Positions 18,635 to 27,471 are shown, counted from the first letter of the stretch. The stretch is 64,000 bases of DNA from JAJZAM01 sp027391075 (GCA_027391075.1 DAHYHI010000071.1:1-64000); one strand, 5' to 3'. Notes: a model not told the origin generated them from the sequence alone. Program-made: numbers and translations.

Positions 18635-19276
18635 CTACTGCGACTGGCCGGCGCTCGCAGGCCCGCGGGAGCGCACCGCCTCGACCTGCTCGAAAGCTGC
18701 ACGCAGATCGGAGATCCACGACTGCTCGTTGCGTCCGACCAACTGGACACACCAGGCCAGTGCATCACTGCGCGACCTGGCAACACCCGCGGCGATCAGA
18801 GTGTCGAGGACCTGGCGGTCCTCTATCCGCAACCTGGTCATAACGGGAACGCTGGCGGTCGTGAACGGACTGCGCGTGGAGCCACAAACAGCACCCCAGC
18901 TGAAGACCCTCCCGAAGGCAGCCTCGCCCTCTGCGGCGATCCGCATCCGCGCTTGGCGGGTCTCCTCGCGAAATCCACCGATCCTGGCGGCCTCAGCGGT
19001 GGACCGGTTGGCCTCGTCGGCACCGTCTGGCATCACGACGTCTTGGAGGGTGACGAACACGACTACCTCGTCGTCGTCGATGAGCACTCCGTCTGGGTCG
19101 ACCGCCCACTCCTGAGGTAAGCGGCCTACCAGCCACGATTTGATCGTCTGGCGGTCGACGGGGACGGAGGAGCGGCCCCCCGGGTGTCTTCCCCTTCCTC
19201 CCGGTCGTCCCCGACCGCCGCGGCGACCTCCGAAACCGGGAGGACCCGACATCATTTCTTCAAATATCTCTTTCAT
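18635..19276 (-). CDS. Conserved hypothetical protein with Gly/Arg-rich N-terminus
   Basis: About 213 aa from the ATG at 19276. Residues 7-38 are Gly/Arg/Pro-rich (low complexity); the rest is a folded-looking domain with DRQTIKSWLVGRLPQEW, VLIDDDEVVVFVTL, REETRQARMRIAAEGEA and SRSDALAWCVQLVGRNEQSW. The last block resembles conserved actinobacterial hypothetical proteins I recall but cannot name. No DNA-binding motif is certain. It begins the hypothetical-kinase-regulator-helicase run and is divergent from the NRAMP gene. TAATAAT just before the ATG could be a -10 giving a nearly leaderless message. Confidence 0.75.
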   Translation of the reverse strand: MKEIFEEMMSGPPGFGGRRGGRGRPGGRGRHPGGRSSVPVDRQTIKSWLVGRLPQEWAVDPDGVLIDDDEVVVFVTLQDVVMPDGADEANRSTAEAARIGGFREETRQARMRIAAEGEAAFGRVFSWGAVCGSTRSPFTTASVPVMTRLRIEDRQVLDTLIAAGVARSRSDALAWCVQLVGRNEQSWISDLRAAFEQVEAVRSRGPASAGQSQ

Positions 19277-19307
19277 AGTTACATTATTACACAAGCGCGC
19301 GCCGCCT

Positions 19308-19328
19308 CGGCGCCCTTTTCGGGCGCCG
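19308..19328. promoter_or_regulatory. Perfect 8-bp stem-loop in the NRAMP/hypothetical divergent region
   Basis: CGGCGCCC and GGGCGCCG flank a TTTTC loop. It lies 32 bases before the hypothetical gene and 203 bases before the NRAMP start. With no T-run it is not a standard terminator; it may be an operator or a structured leader. I looked for metal-riboswitch hallmarks in the NRAMP leader and saw none. Confidence 0.4.
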
Positions 19329-19530
19329 GACAGTCGACGCGCTACGTGCCGTTCGCCGCTGACATCCGGGAGCAATCCCCCGCGTCGCGCTGCACAAAGT
19401 GCCTTCACCCATATCAGGGCGCACTAGGGGCGCCACCACTATGGCGCTCTGTTTGATGTTCGGCCCTCGCTCCCCGCCGAGGCGCTTCGACAGATCCTGC
19501 ATGACATTGTTTTTGGAAAGGAGATCTCTC

Positions 19531-21249
19531 GTGTTTCCACGTGACTCCGCCATCGCTCTCGCCGACACCAAGCTCGATTACGCACCCGCCGTCCTCGACC
19601 CCGCACACATAGGAGACATCGAAGGGGCACTCGGGACGGTTCGCCTTACCGACGACTCTTCGCGGCGCTCCGCACGGCGTCGCTTGCTGACGTTCCTCGC
19701 GATTATGGGCCCGGGCCTCATAGTCATGGTCGGCGACAACGACGCAGGCGGCGTGCAGACCTACACTCAAGCTGGTCAAGCTTACGGCTACAGCCTAATT
19801 TGGGTCTTAGCGCTGCTACTACCTGTGCTTGTGATCAGCCAGGAGATGGTGGCCCGTCTCGGGGCCGTGACAGGTGTCGGGCACGCCCGACTGATCCGGG
19901 AGCGCTTCGGCAAGACCTGGGCAGCTTTCGCTGTATTCGACCTGTTCCTTCTCAATTTCCTGACCCTTCTCACCGAGTTCGTCGGCGTCTACTTCGGTTT
20001 CGCCTACTTCGGGATTCCCAAGCTTGCGAGCGTGACGTCAGCGGGCGTCGCTCTATTCGCGATCGCCGCCAGTGGAAAGTTCCGCTGGTGGGAGCGTTTC
20101 ATGTTCGCGTTGATCAGCGCAAGCCTTGTATTCATCCCCGCCGCTTTGATGGCGCACCCCCGCTGGACGTCGATCGGCTATCACTCGCTCGTACCGGGAG
20201 TAGCAGGTGGCGTGTCAGGACAGGCGATCCTGCTCATAGTTGCCCTAGTCGGCACCACCGTCGCGCCGTGGCAGCTTTTCCTCCAGCAGTCGAACATCAT
20301 CGACAAGCGGATAAGCCCGAGGTGGCTCAACTACGAAAGGGTCGACACCATAGTGGGCGGCTTTCTCACCACGATCGCCGCTGGTGCGATGATCGTGTTC
20401 GGAGCAGCCTTGTTCCACTCCCACCGCTTCGGTTCGCCCGCCCTTTACACCGATTCGGGCTGGTTCAACCACGCGGTATCCGCAACTCTCGGGCCGGTAG
20501 CCGGCACCCTGGCGGCCGTGATGTTGATAGTCGCCTCCCTCGTCGGTGCCGCCGCTGTCTCCCTTTCCAGCTCTTACGCTTTCGGAGACTCCTTCGGCTC
20601 GCGCCACTTGCTGCACCGGGGTATTCGGTCGGCCCCGCAGTTCTATGCGGCTTACGCTGCGCAGATCTTCCTAGCGTGCCTGGTAGTCGCTGTGGCTTCG
20701 AACGCCTTCCTCGGAACCGCCACGCAGTACGTACAACTCCTGGCGGGGATCCTCCTGCCGTCAGCGGTGCTCTTCCTACTGCTGTTGTGCAACGACCCTG
20801 AAGTGCTCGGGCCGTGGGTCAATGGGACCGCCACCAACATTGTTACTTCGCTCATAGTGGGCGTACTGGTCGTCCTGTCAGCCAACTTGACGATAGCCAC
20901 CTTGTTTCCCCACATCGACGGCGTGGCACTAACCGAAGCCTGCTTCGGTGTTGCCGCCGCGGCGACTGCACCTGCCACTGCGTTGCTTCTCGCCGCGAAA
21001 CGCCGCAAGGCCCTCCCAACGTCTCGGGCCCGGGTAGGCGCGTCCAGCGCCACCGGCGCAGCACGTCCCGCAACGAGTCGGGAGGTCCGCAACGCCGAGC
21101 GAGCTGTCTGGCGGATGCCCGAGCTCAACCAGTTGCGTCCGCCTACGCCGAGTCTTGCCCGCCGGGCGAGCCTGCTAGTTCTGCGTTGCTACCTGGTAGC
21201 CTCGCTGCTCGTAGTGGGGTTCCGGGCTTTCAGCCCTTACCTGCGCTGA
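19531..21249 (+). CDS. NRAMP-family metal transporter with non-canonical metal site
   Basis: 572 aa from a GTG at 19531 placed 8 bases after AAAGGAGA; the longer frame has no such site. A leader of about 50 cytosolic residues precedes 11-12 membrane helices. Helix 1 reads GDNDAGGVQTYTQAG where classical NRAMPs have DPGN; helix 6 reads GTTVAPWQLFLQQS where MPH is usual. The coordinating Asn is thus Gly and the Met is Ala, as described for NRAMP-related Mg2+ transporters, so Mg2+ or another hard ion is likelier than Mn2+/Fe2+ (inference). It sits between the two halves of the kdp sensor, on the opposite strand. Confidence 0.88.
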   Translation: MFPRDSAIALADTKLDYAPAVLDPAHIGDIEGALGTVRLTDDSSRRSARRRLLTFLAIMGPGLIVMVGDNDAGGVQTYTQAGQAYGYSLIWVLALLLPVLVISQEMVARLGAVTGVGHARLIRERFGKTWAAFAVFDLFLLNFLTLLTEFVGVYFGFAYFGIPKLASVTSAGVALFAIAASGKFRWWERFMFALISASLVFIPAALMAHPRWTSIGYHSLVPGVAGGVSGQAILLIVALVGTTVAPWQLFLQQSNIIDKRISPRWLNYERVDTIVGGFLTTIAAGAMIVFGAALFHSHRFGSPALYTDSGWFNHAVSATLGPVAGTLAAVMLIVASLVGAAAVSLSSSYAFGDSFGSRHLLHRGIRSAPQFYAAYAAQIFLACLVVAVASNAFLGTATQYVQLLAGILLPSAVLFLLLLCNDPEVLGPWVNGTATNIVTSLIVGVLVVLSANLTIATLFPHIDGVALTEACFGVAAAATAPATALLLAAKRRKALPTSRARVGASSATGAARPATSREVRNAERAVWRMPELNQLRPPTPSLARRASLLVLRCYLVASLLVVGFRAFSPYLR

Positions 21250-21289
21250 ACTTCAAGGCGGTCCTGCGGGGTTCGAGGGACCGCCTGGC

Positions 21290-22801
21290 TCAGCTCTGGT
21301 GACCCTTTTGTAGAGCCCGGGCTATCACGTGAACATCGATGCCAGCGTCGGACGCGCTCTTCGAGAGCCTCCTGACAGTCGATCCACCACCTCTCAGCTG
21401 CTGCCACCGGCTTCGCCTGCTAGACCCGATCACCAGCTGCGTGACCTGATTCTCCCGGGCGAAGTCCACCAGCGCCGCTGCCGGGTCGTCGGAGTCCAAC
21501 TCGTGCCACCGCCCTCCCACTGCGCCGGCCAGACCCCGGAGCTCCTCCAGGCGCTTGGATCCCGACCCTCCCGGCCCGTCAGGCGTCCTAACGTGCACCA
21601 CGTGCAGCTCAGCTTTGAGGCGGGACGATATCCTCGCCGCCCTGCGGATTACCGACTCGGCACCCGGCACTTCGGTCACCCCGACCATGATCCGCTCCGT
21701 CGTCTCCCACGCAACGTCAGGGTGGGAACGCCTGAGGTAGGAGAGAAGCTCCTCCTCGGTCTCGTCCGCAACGAACCTCAAAGCAAGCTCTCTCAACGCG
21801 GAGAGGTTATCGGTCCTAAAGAAGTTGTCGAGAGCTTGGGGAACCTTGTCAGCCGGGTAGATGTTCCCATGGAGCATGCGCCGGCGCAGCTGCTCCGGAG
21901 ATGAATCGACCAGTTCGAGCTGGTCCGCTTTGCGGACGACCGAATCGGGCACTCGCTCCCTCACCTTGACACCGGTGATCCTCTCGACAGCGTCGGCAAT
22001 GCTCTCCAAATGCTGGATGTTGACGGTCGAGATCACGTCACTTCCCGCGGCGAGTATCGTCTCGACATCCTGCCATCGCTTGTCGTGTCCGCCGGGGACT
22101 GGGGCATTCGTGTGGGCGAGTTCGTCGACTAGCACCACCTTGGGTCTTCGCCGTAAAACAGCGTCGAGGTCCATCTCCTCCAAGGTCGTTCCCCGGTATT
22201 CAACCTTGCGGCGGGGAATTACCTCGAGACCGGCGGTCAGCGACTTCGTCACGGGACGGCCGTGTGACTCCACGATCCCGATGACGACATCAGTGCCGCG
22301 ACGGCGTCGTCTCTGGGCCTCGTCGAGCATCGCTACTGTCTTGCCCACCCCAGGTGCAGCTCCCAGATATATACGAAAATGCCCTGCGGGCGCCACGGTA
22401 CCCCCACGGCGCTCGTCGACGGTCTGTATAGATTCCGTGCCGATACCACCCATAGGACTCACCGCCTCGTCAGCTTCTGAGATACCGAGGTCGCCAAGCC
22501 CGTAAAGAGGATTAAGCATAGCCGGCCGGTCGTAACCCGATATGACCGTTCCTTTCGCCGTGCACTCCACGCCCGGCCCCAACCCCGGGATCCGGCCACG
22601 ACCGGTGAAGACCAAGTCCACTTGCCCGGTGCCGTCGTCTAAAGTGCACACGTAGCTCTTACGACCAGCCCTTAGCTGTTCGTGCGCTCCGACGATAGTG
22701 CCTCGAGCTAAAAGCGGTTGACGAGGACGGCTTTCGGCCACGGTGCGTGCGAGCGGCCGGCGGTCTTGGTAGTAGGGATCGTCGAGGCGGAACGTGCTCA
22801 T
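21290..22801 (-). CDS. kdpD: OB-fold / KdpD sensor domain / USP fusion protein
   Basis: 503 aa. Residues about 28-100 form an OB-fold-like domain (ARGTIVGAHEQLRAG, CTLDDGTGQVDLVFTGRGRI, PGVECTAKGTVI, MLNPLYGL) like the small actinobacterial OB-fold proteins. Residues about 140-350 are the KdpD turgor-sensor module with Walker A GAAPGVGKTVAML and DELAHTNAPV; about 365-500 is a universal stress domain (VIGSSRRSRWQQL). Kinase and membrane parts are missing and are encoded at 17058-18548. The ATG overlaps the kdpC stop as ATGA, so the fusion's start is firm. Fusion of an OB domain to KdpD is not a standard architecture. Confidence 0.9.
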   Translation of the reverse strand: MSTFRLDDPYYQDRRPLARTVAESRPRQPLLARGTIVGAHEQLRAGRKSYVCTLDDGTGQVDLVFTGRGRIPGLGPGVECTAKGTVISGYDRPAMLNPLYGLGDLGISEADEAVSPMGGIGTESIQTVDERRGGTVAPAGHFRIYLGAAPGVGKTVAMLDEAQRRRRRGTDVVIGIVESHGRPVTKSLTAGLEVIPRRKVEYRGTTLEEMDLDAVLRRRPKVVLVDELAHTNAPVPGGHDKRWQDVETILAAGSDVISTVNIQHLESIADAVERITGVKVRERVPDSVVRKADQLELVDSSPEQLRRRMLHGNIYPADKVPQALDNFFRTDNLSALRELALRFVADETEEELLSYLRRSHPDVAWETTERIMVGVTEVPGAESVIRRAARISSRLKAELHVVHVRTPDGPGGSGSKRLEELRGLAGAVGGRWHELDSDDPAAALVDFARENQVTQLVIGSSRRSRWQQLRGGGSTVRRLSKSASDAGIDVHVIARALQKGHQS

Positions 22802-23433
22802 CGCATCTTGGCCAACGCCATGTTCAGCTTCAGCACGTCCACGTACCCGGAGCCAAGGAAGCCAAATTGGCTGCCGGTGGTCTGCTGGGCGATGAGCCTC
22901 TCCAATGCCGCCCGCGTGATGCCGGTAGCAGCAGAAACCATCGGCACCTCGGCAATAGCATCGGCAGGGGTTATGTCGGGGTCTAAGCCGCTGCCCGAGG
23001 TTGTGACCAAATCAGGGGTCGGGTTTACACCTCTCGCCTTCCAGTACGCAATCAGCTTGCTCGTATCGGCCACCAAGGTTTTGGACCGCGGTCCCAAGTT
23101 GGTCGGTCCGGATCCTCCTGGCACCCCGTTCGCCACGAGCGGGTTGTCGCCACCCGATACTCCTTTGGCCGGGTCCGCTGCGTACGGTCCGAGACCGTCA
23201 GGGCGACCCTGGAAGACGCAACTGCCCGGCAGATGCCCTGGGCATGGCGTCGAAGCCCAGTTCTGGCCGATCAGCGTCGAGCCGTCGGCGGTCAGAGAAC
23301 CGTTAGCTTGATGGGTGAAGAAAACCTGCCCGATGGCAGTCTCCAACAGCGGATACCCGAGCCCGAGCAGAACGAAGAACACTACTGTCACGACGATCCC
23401 TCGTCTAAGACTGGCGAGCAGTTGGTAGCGCAT
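22798..23433 (-). CDS. kdpC: K+-transporting ATPase subunit C
   Basis: 211 aa. One N-terminal membrane helix (GIVVTVVFFVLLGLGYPL), then the periplasmic domain with ANGSLTADGSTLIGQNW, VSGGDNPLVANG and the conserved TSGSGLDPDITPADA. KdpC stabilises KdpB and helps ATP binding. Start overlaps the kdpB stop by one base (TGATG); its own stop overlaps the next ATG. Confidence 0.96.
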   Translation of the reverse strand: MRYQLLASLRRGIVVTVVFFVLLGLGYPLLETAIGQVFFTHQANGSLTADGSTLIGQNWASTPCPGHLPGSCVFQGRPDGLGPYAADPAKGVSGGDNPLVANGVPGGSGPTNLGPRSKTLVADTSKLIAYWKARGVNPTPDLVTTSGSGLDPDITPADAIAEVPMVSAATGITRAALERLIAQQTTGSQFGFLGSGYVDVLKLNMALAKMR

Positions 23434-25532
23434 CAGTGGAACACTCCGGTTGCGGTCACGGCTAGGTCGATAAGCTTGATGAAGAGGAATGGAGCGACTA
23501 CCCCTCCAACTCCGTAGACGAGCACGTTGCGCCTCAAGATCGAAGTCGCTCCGGCGGGTCGGAAGCGAACTCCCCTCAACGCCAGTGGTATTAGGGCCAC
23601 GATCACCAAGGCATTGAAGATAACCGCTGACAGGATCGCCGTCTGGGGGCTGTGCAGCCTCATTATGTTAAGGGTTTTGAGCTGCGGGTACGACACCACG
23701 AACAAGGCCGGAATGATTGCGAAGTACTTCGCCACGTCGTTAGCTATCGAGAACGTCGTCAGTGCCCCCCGGGTCATCAGGAGTTGCTTTCCGATCTCGA
23801 CGATCTCGATCAGCTTGGTCGGGTTCGAGTCGAGGTCCACCATGTTCCCGGCTTCCTTCGCCGCCGTGGTGCCGGTGTTCATCGCTACTCCCACGTCGGC
23901 TTGGGCGAGTGCCGGAGCGTCGTTGGTTCCGTCCCCGGTCATCGCCACAAGCTTTCCGCCTTCCTGCTCAGCTTTGATCAGGTTCATCTTGGCTTCGGGC
24001 GTCGCCTCAGCTAGGAAATCGTCCACTCCAGCCTCCTGGGCTATGGCGGCGGCAGTCAGAGGGTTGTCACCTGTGATCATCACCGTGCGTATGCCGATGA
24101 CCCTCATCTGCTCGAAGCGCTCCTTGATGCCCTCCTTCACGACGTCCTTAAGTTCGATCACCCCCAGAATCTCGCTGCCGTCGGCGACCACAAGCGGGGT
24201 AGAACCACCCTTGGCGACCTTCTCGACCACCCCGTCCAGATCGTCGGGTGCTGAACCTCCATGTTCGAGCACCCAGCGTTTCAAAGCTTCAGCAGCTCCC
24301 TTTCGTATCTGACGGCCGTCGATATCAAGTCCTGACATGCGCGTCTGGGCGCTGAAAGGCACGAATACCCGCTGAGAGCCAAGTTCGCGTTCGCGCAGGT
24401 AGAACCGCTGCTTTGCCAGAACCACGATCGAACGCCCCTCCGGGGTCTCGTCCGCCAGTGAAGCAAGCTGGGCGGCGTCGGCCACCTCCTCCTCTGAGTG
24501 CCCTGCCACAGGGATGAAAGTCGAAGCCATCCTGTTGCCCAAGGTGATAGTTCCCGTCTTGTCCAGTAGCAGTGTGGCAACGTCACCGGCCGCCTCGACT
24601 GCCCGTCCGCTCATCGCGAGGACGTTGCGCTGGACGAGCCGGTCCATGCCAGCAATGCCGATCGCCGACAGCAGCGCGCCTATCGTCGTTGGTATCAGAC
24701 AGACGAGGAGGGCTATAAGGACGACTACCGACACTGAAGCACCTGCGAAAGTGGCAAACGGTTCTAGGACGACCACGACAGGAAGAAAGACAATCGTCAA
24801 CGCCGCCAGAAGTATCGTCAGCGCCACCTCGTTCGGCGTCTTTTGGCGTTCGGCCCCCTCGACTAGGTTAATCATTCGATCGAGAAAGGTCTTGCCCCGT
24901 TCGGCGGTTATCTCCACGACGATGCGATCGGATAGCACCCTGGTGCCTCCTGTGACCGCAGATCGGTCGCCGCCCGACTCGCGTATGACCGGAGCCGACT
25001 CCCCGGTGATAGCAGACTCGTCTACCGATGCGACACCTTCGATGATCTCGCCATCGGAGGGAATGTAATCACCTGCCTCGCACACGACCGTGTCGCCCCG
25101 GGTTAGCTCGGCGGCGGAAACCCTCTCCTCTACCCCGTCGGAGCGCAAACGACGTGCTTCCGTCTCGACTCTCAGGCGGCGGAGAGCGTCGGCCTGCGCT
25201 TTGCCCCTCCCCTCAGCGACCGCCTCTGCGAAGTTTGCGAAATAGACGGTCAAGGCCAGCCACACGGTGATAGACCACGAAAACAGGCTCGCCTTTGCGA
25301 TGGACTCCAGGAGGGTGACTGCTGTCCCTACGAGGACGACAAACATCACAGGATTCTTCACCTGAACTCTGGGATCGAACTTCTTGAGCCCTTCCAGCGC
25401 TGCGTCAGCCAGGATCTTCCTGTCGAAAAGGCTACGCCCGGCTCCAGCTCCTTTAGGCGGAGAGCTCAGACGAGCTTGCAGTTCGCTGTCACAGTCCACG
25501 TCCCGTGCCGCCTGTATGCTGTTGGCTTCCAT
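23433..25532 (-). CDS. kdpB: K+-transporting P-type ATPase subunit B
   Basis: 699 aa, full length. Phosphorylation motif LLLDKTGTITLGNR, actuator TGES in SAITGESAPVIRES, nucleotide domain, hinge MTGDGTNDAPALAQAD, and the Kdp-specific lysine-containing helix KEAGNMVDLDSNPTKLIEI. Seven membrane helices expected. This is the ATP-hydrolysing subunit of the high-affinity K+ pump. The kdpA stop is four bases upstream. Confidence 0.97.
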   Translation of the reverse strand: MEANSIQAARDVDCDSELQARLSSPPKGAGAGRSLFDRKILADAALEGLKKFDPRVQVKNPVMFVVLVGTAVTLLESIAKASLFSWSITVWLALTVYFANFAEAVAEGRGKAQADALRRLRVETEARRLRSDGVEERVSAAELTRGDTVVCEAGDYIPSDGEIIEGVASVDESAITGESAPVIRESGGDRSAVTGGTRVLSDRIVVEITAERGKTFLDRMINLVEGAERQKTPNEVALTILLAALTIVFLPVVVVLEPFATFAGASVSVVVLIALLVCLIPTTIGALLSAIGIAGMDRLVQRNVLAMSGRAVEAAGDVATLLLDKTGTITLGNRMASTFIPVAGHSEEEVADAAQLASLADETPEGRSIVVLAKQRFYLRERELGSQRVFVPFSAQTRMSGLDIDGRQIRKGAAEALKRWVLEHGGSAPDDLDGVVEKVAKGGSTPLVVADGSEILGVIELKDVVKEGIKERFEQMRVIGIRTVMITGDNPLTAAAIAQEAGVDDFLAEATPEAKMNLIKAEQEGGKLVAMTGDGTNDAPALAQADVGVAMNTGTTAAKEAGNMVDLDSNPTKLIEIVEIGKQLLMTRGALTTFSIANDVAKYFAIIPALFVVSYPQLKTLNIMRLHSPQTAILSAVIFNALVIVALIPLALRGVRFRPAGATSILRRNVLVYGVGGVVAPFLFIKLIDLAVTATGVFH

Positions 25533-25536
25533 TCGT

Positions 25537-27228
25537 CTAAAAGAACTTTCCGTGTGATAGCTGCTCTACGATGGGACCTAGCGAGACGGCTGGGAAGAAG
25601 GTCAATGCTCCTACGATGAAGATGACCCCGAGTAGTAGCCCCACGAAGATTGATTTGTCCGTCCGGAACGTACCAACGGACTCCGCTACGTGCTCCTTGA
25701 CGGCGAGCGATCCGGCCAATGCCAGCACTGGTATGATCACACCGAAGCGCCCGAGCAGCATCGCCACTGCGGTCGTTATTTCGTAGAACCTGCTGTTGGC
25801 GGCTATTCCACCGAATGCCGATCCGTTGTTGTTCGCAGCTGACGTGAAGGCGTAGAGGATTTCGGTAAAGCCGTGCGGTCCAGCGTTGAGAGGTCCCGCC
25901 CTGCCTGCCGGAACCGCCACGGCTATTCCGGCCAGCACCAATACTGTCAGCGGCATGACGAGCACACCCAGAGAGGCGAATTTCACTTCGCGGGCCTGGA
26001 TCTTCTTACCAAGGTACTCCGGGGTGCGCCCGATCATCAGACCGCCAATGAACACGGTGACGATAGCGAACAGCAGTATCGTGTAGAGCCCGCTCCCCAC
26101 CCCGCCCGGGCTCACCTCGCCCAGCATCATCCCGGTCAGCAAGGCGAAGCCGCCCGTCGGGGTGTAAGAGTCGTAGGCAGAGTCCGCCGAGCCAGTCGAG
26201 GTTTGCGTCGAGGCCACCCCGTAGAGAGCTGACGAGGTATCGCCGAACCGGACTTCCTTGCCTTCCATGTTGCCCGCCGGCTGGGCGCTCAGCCCCGCCG
26301 TCGCTACCGCAGGGTTGGGCTGATGCTCGGCCACCGTGGCTATCGCCAGCCACGCCCCGAAGATTACCGTCATTGCTGCCAGGACTGCCACCCCCTGCCT
26401 GACGCTGCCTACCATTTTGCCAAAGGTGTATGTGAGTGCGACGGGTATACTCAAAAGAAGAAGTATCGAAAGGAAGTTCGTCAGGCCGGTCGGGTTCTCG
26501 AAAGGGTCCGCACCATTGGCGTTAAAGAACCCTCCCCCGTTCGTCCCGAGTTGTTTGATCGCCTCTTGCGACGCTACCGGCCCCCGGGGTATCACCTGGG
26601 TGACGTGGTTGATTGCGTCGCTTACTGTCACAGGGCCGGCTAGGGTCTGGACGGCCCCTTGGGCTATGAACACTACGGCTGCCACGACAGCTATAGGAGC
26701 GAGAATGTAAAGGGTGCCACGGACCAGGTCCACCCAGAAGTTCCCGATCGTCTTGGACCCTTTACGGGAGAATCCTCGTATCAGGGCGACCGCTACCGCC
26801 ATGCCGACCGCTGCGCTGAGGAAGTTCTGAAGGGCGAGCGTACCCATCTGCGACAGGTAAGACATGGTCGTCTCCCCGGAGTACGCCTGCCAGTTCGTGT
26901 TAGTGACGAATGACACGATGGTGTTGAAGGACATGGCTGGGCTGACAGCGCCAAGGTGCTGAGGGTCAAGCGGGAGGCTCCCTTGAAGGCGCATGAGCAG
27001 ATAGCCGGCGAGGAGGACCACCCCGCTGAACGCAATGAGCGAGACGCCGTATCGCTGCCAGGACTGCTCGACCTCAGGATTGACACCCATCAGCTTGTAG
27101 ATCGGACGCTCGACGAAGCCCAGCCAGCCGCAGCGACCCTCGTACACCGACACCATGTAGGCGCCAAGGAGCCGCCACACCACGGCCAGGGCGACGACGA
27201 GAGCTGCGACGGTCCAAAAGAAGGCCAT
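25537..27228 (-). CDS. kdpA: K+-transporting ATPase subunit A
   Basis: 563 aa, about ten membrane helices. Selectivity-filter segments are visible: VTNTNWQAYSGETTMSYLSQ, LGTNGGGFFNANGADPFENP and TSAANNNGSAFGGI. This is the K+-binding, channel-like subunit derived from SKT transporters. Its ATG shares a base with the kdpF stop (TAATG), so the set is translated together. Confidence 0.97.
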   Translation of the reverse strand: MAFFWTVAALVVALAVVWRLLGAYMVSVYEGRCGWLGFVERPIYKLMGVNPEVEQSWQRYGVSLIAFSGVVLLAGYLLMRLQGSLPLDPQHLGAVSPAMSFNTIVSFVTNTNWQAYSGETTMSYLSQMGTLALQNFLSAAVGMAVAVALIRGFSRKGSKTIGNFWVDLVRGTLYILAPIAVVAAVVFIAQGAVQTLAGPVTVSDAINHVTQVIPRGPVASQEAIKQLGTNGGGFFNANGADPFENPTGLTNFLSILLLLSIPVALTYTFGKMVGSVRQGVAVLAAMTVIFGAWLAIATVAEHQPNPAVATAGLSAQPAGNMEGKEVRFGDTSSALYGVASTQTSTGSADSAYDSYTPTGGFALLTGMMLGEVSPGGVGSGLYTILLFAIVTVFIGGLMIGRTPEYLGKKIQAREVKFASLGVLVMPLTVLVLAGIAVAVPAGRAGPLNAGPHGFTEILYAFTSAANNNGSAFGGIAANSRFYEITTAVAMLLGRFGVIIPVLALAGSLAVKEHVAESVGTFRTDKSIFVGLLLGVIFIVGALTFFPAVSLGPIVEQLSHGKFF

Positions 27229-27317
27229 TAGAACCGCTCGGCTTTGAGAAGTGCGTAAGCAAGGTACACGAACACGAGGCCCGAGACGACCAGGAGGAGC
27301 CCACCCGAGACGGTCAT
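27228..27317 (-). CDS. kdpF: KdpF small membrane subunit
   Basis: 29 aa, one membrane helix, ending LAYALLKAERF; the family end (YALINAEAF in E. coli) is clear. KdpF is a lipid-like stabiliser of the KdpABC complex. Its ATG overlaps the stop of a 27-codon frame upstream (ATGA), and its TAA overlaps the kdpA ATG. Confidence 0.9.
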   Translation of the reverse strand: MTVSGGLLLVVSGLVFVYLAYALLKAERF

Positions 27318-27397
27318 ATCCGCTCCAAGCCCCATATGAGACCGAGCATCACCGCTACGAAAACCACAAATCCAGCCACGACCAACAGATCAGCCAT
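27314..27397 (-). CDS. 27-aa single-helix membrane peptide leading the kdp operon
   Basis: MADLLVVAGFVVFVAVMLGL starts a peptide of one membrane helix followed by IWGLERI. AGG lies four bases before the ATG. The TGA overlaps the kdpF ATG as ATGA, the same coupling used throughout the operon, which argues that it is real. It has the length and form of KdpF and may be a second lipid-like subunit or a leader peptide; similar short frames precede kdpF in other actinobacteria as I recall. No function is established. Confidence 0.7.
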   Translation of the reverse strand: MADLLVVAGFVVFVAVMLGLIWGLERI

Positions 27398-27454
27398 ACC
27401 TGTGATCCTGGTCCGTCTAGCGGTTACAGCGAGGTGGAATCAGACAGCTGAACG

Positions 27455-27471
27455 GTGAAACAAAAGTGAAC
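27455..27471 (-). promoter_or_regulatory. Possible KdpE direct repeat upstream of kdp
   Basis: On the minus strand GTTCAC and TTCAC start 11 bases apart, one helical turn, 58-74 bases before the first kdp start codon. Tandem half-sites with this spacing are usual for OmpR-family regulators. No good -35/-10 pair could be fixed beside it. Confidence 0.3.

Noticed and set aside
19277..19530. Metal riboswitch (M-box or yybP-ykoY) before the NRAMP gene
   Set aside because: A stem-loop is present, but none of the conserved loop sequences of these classes could be seen.
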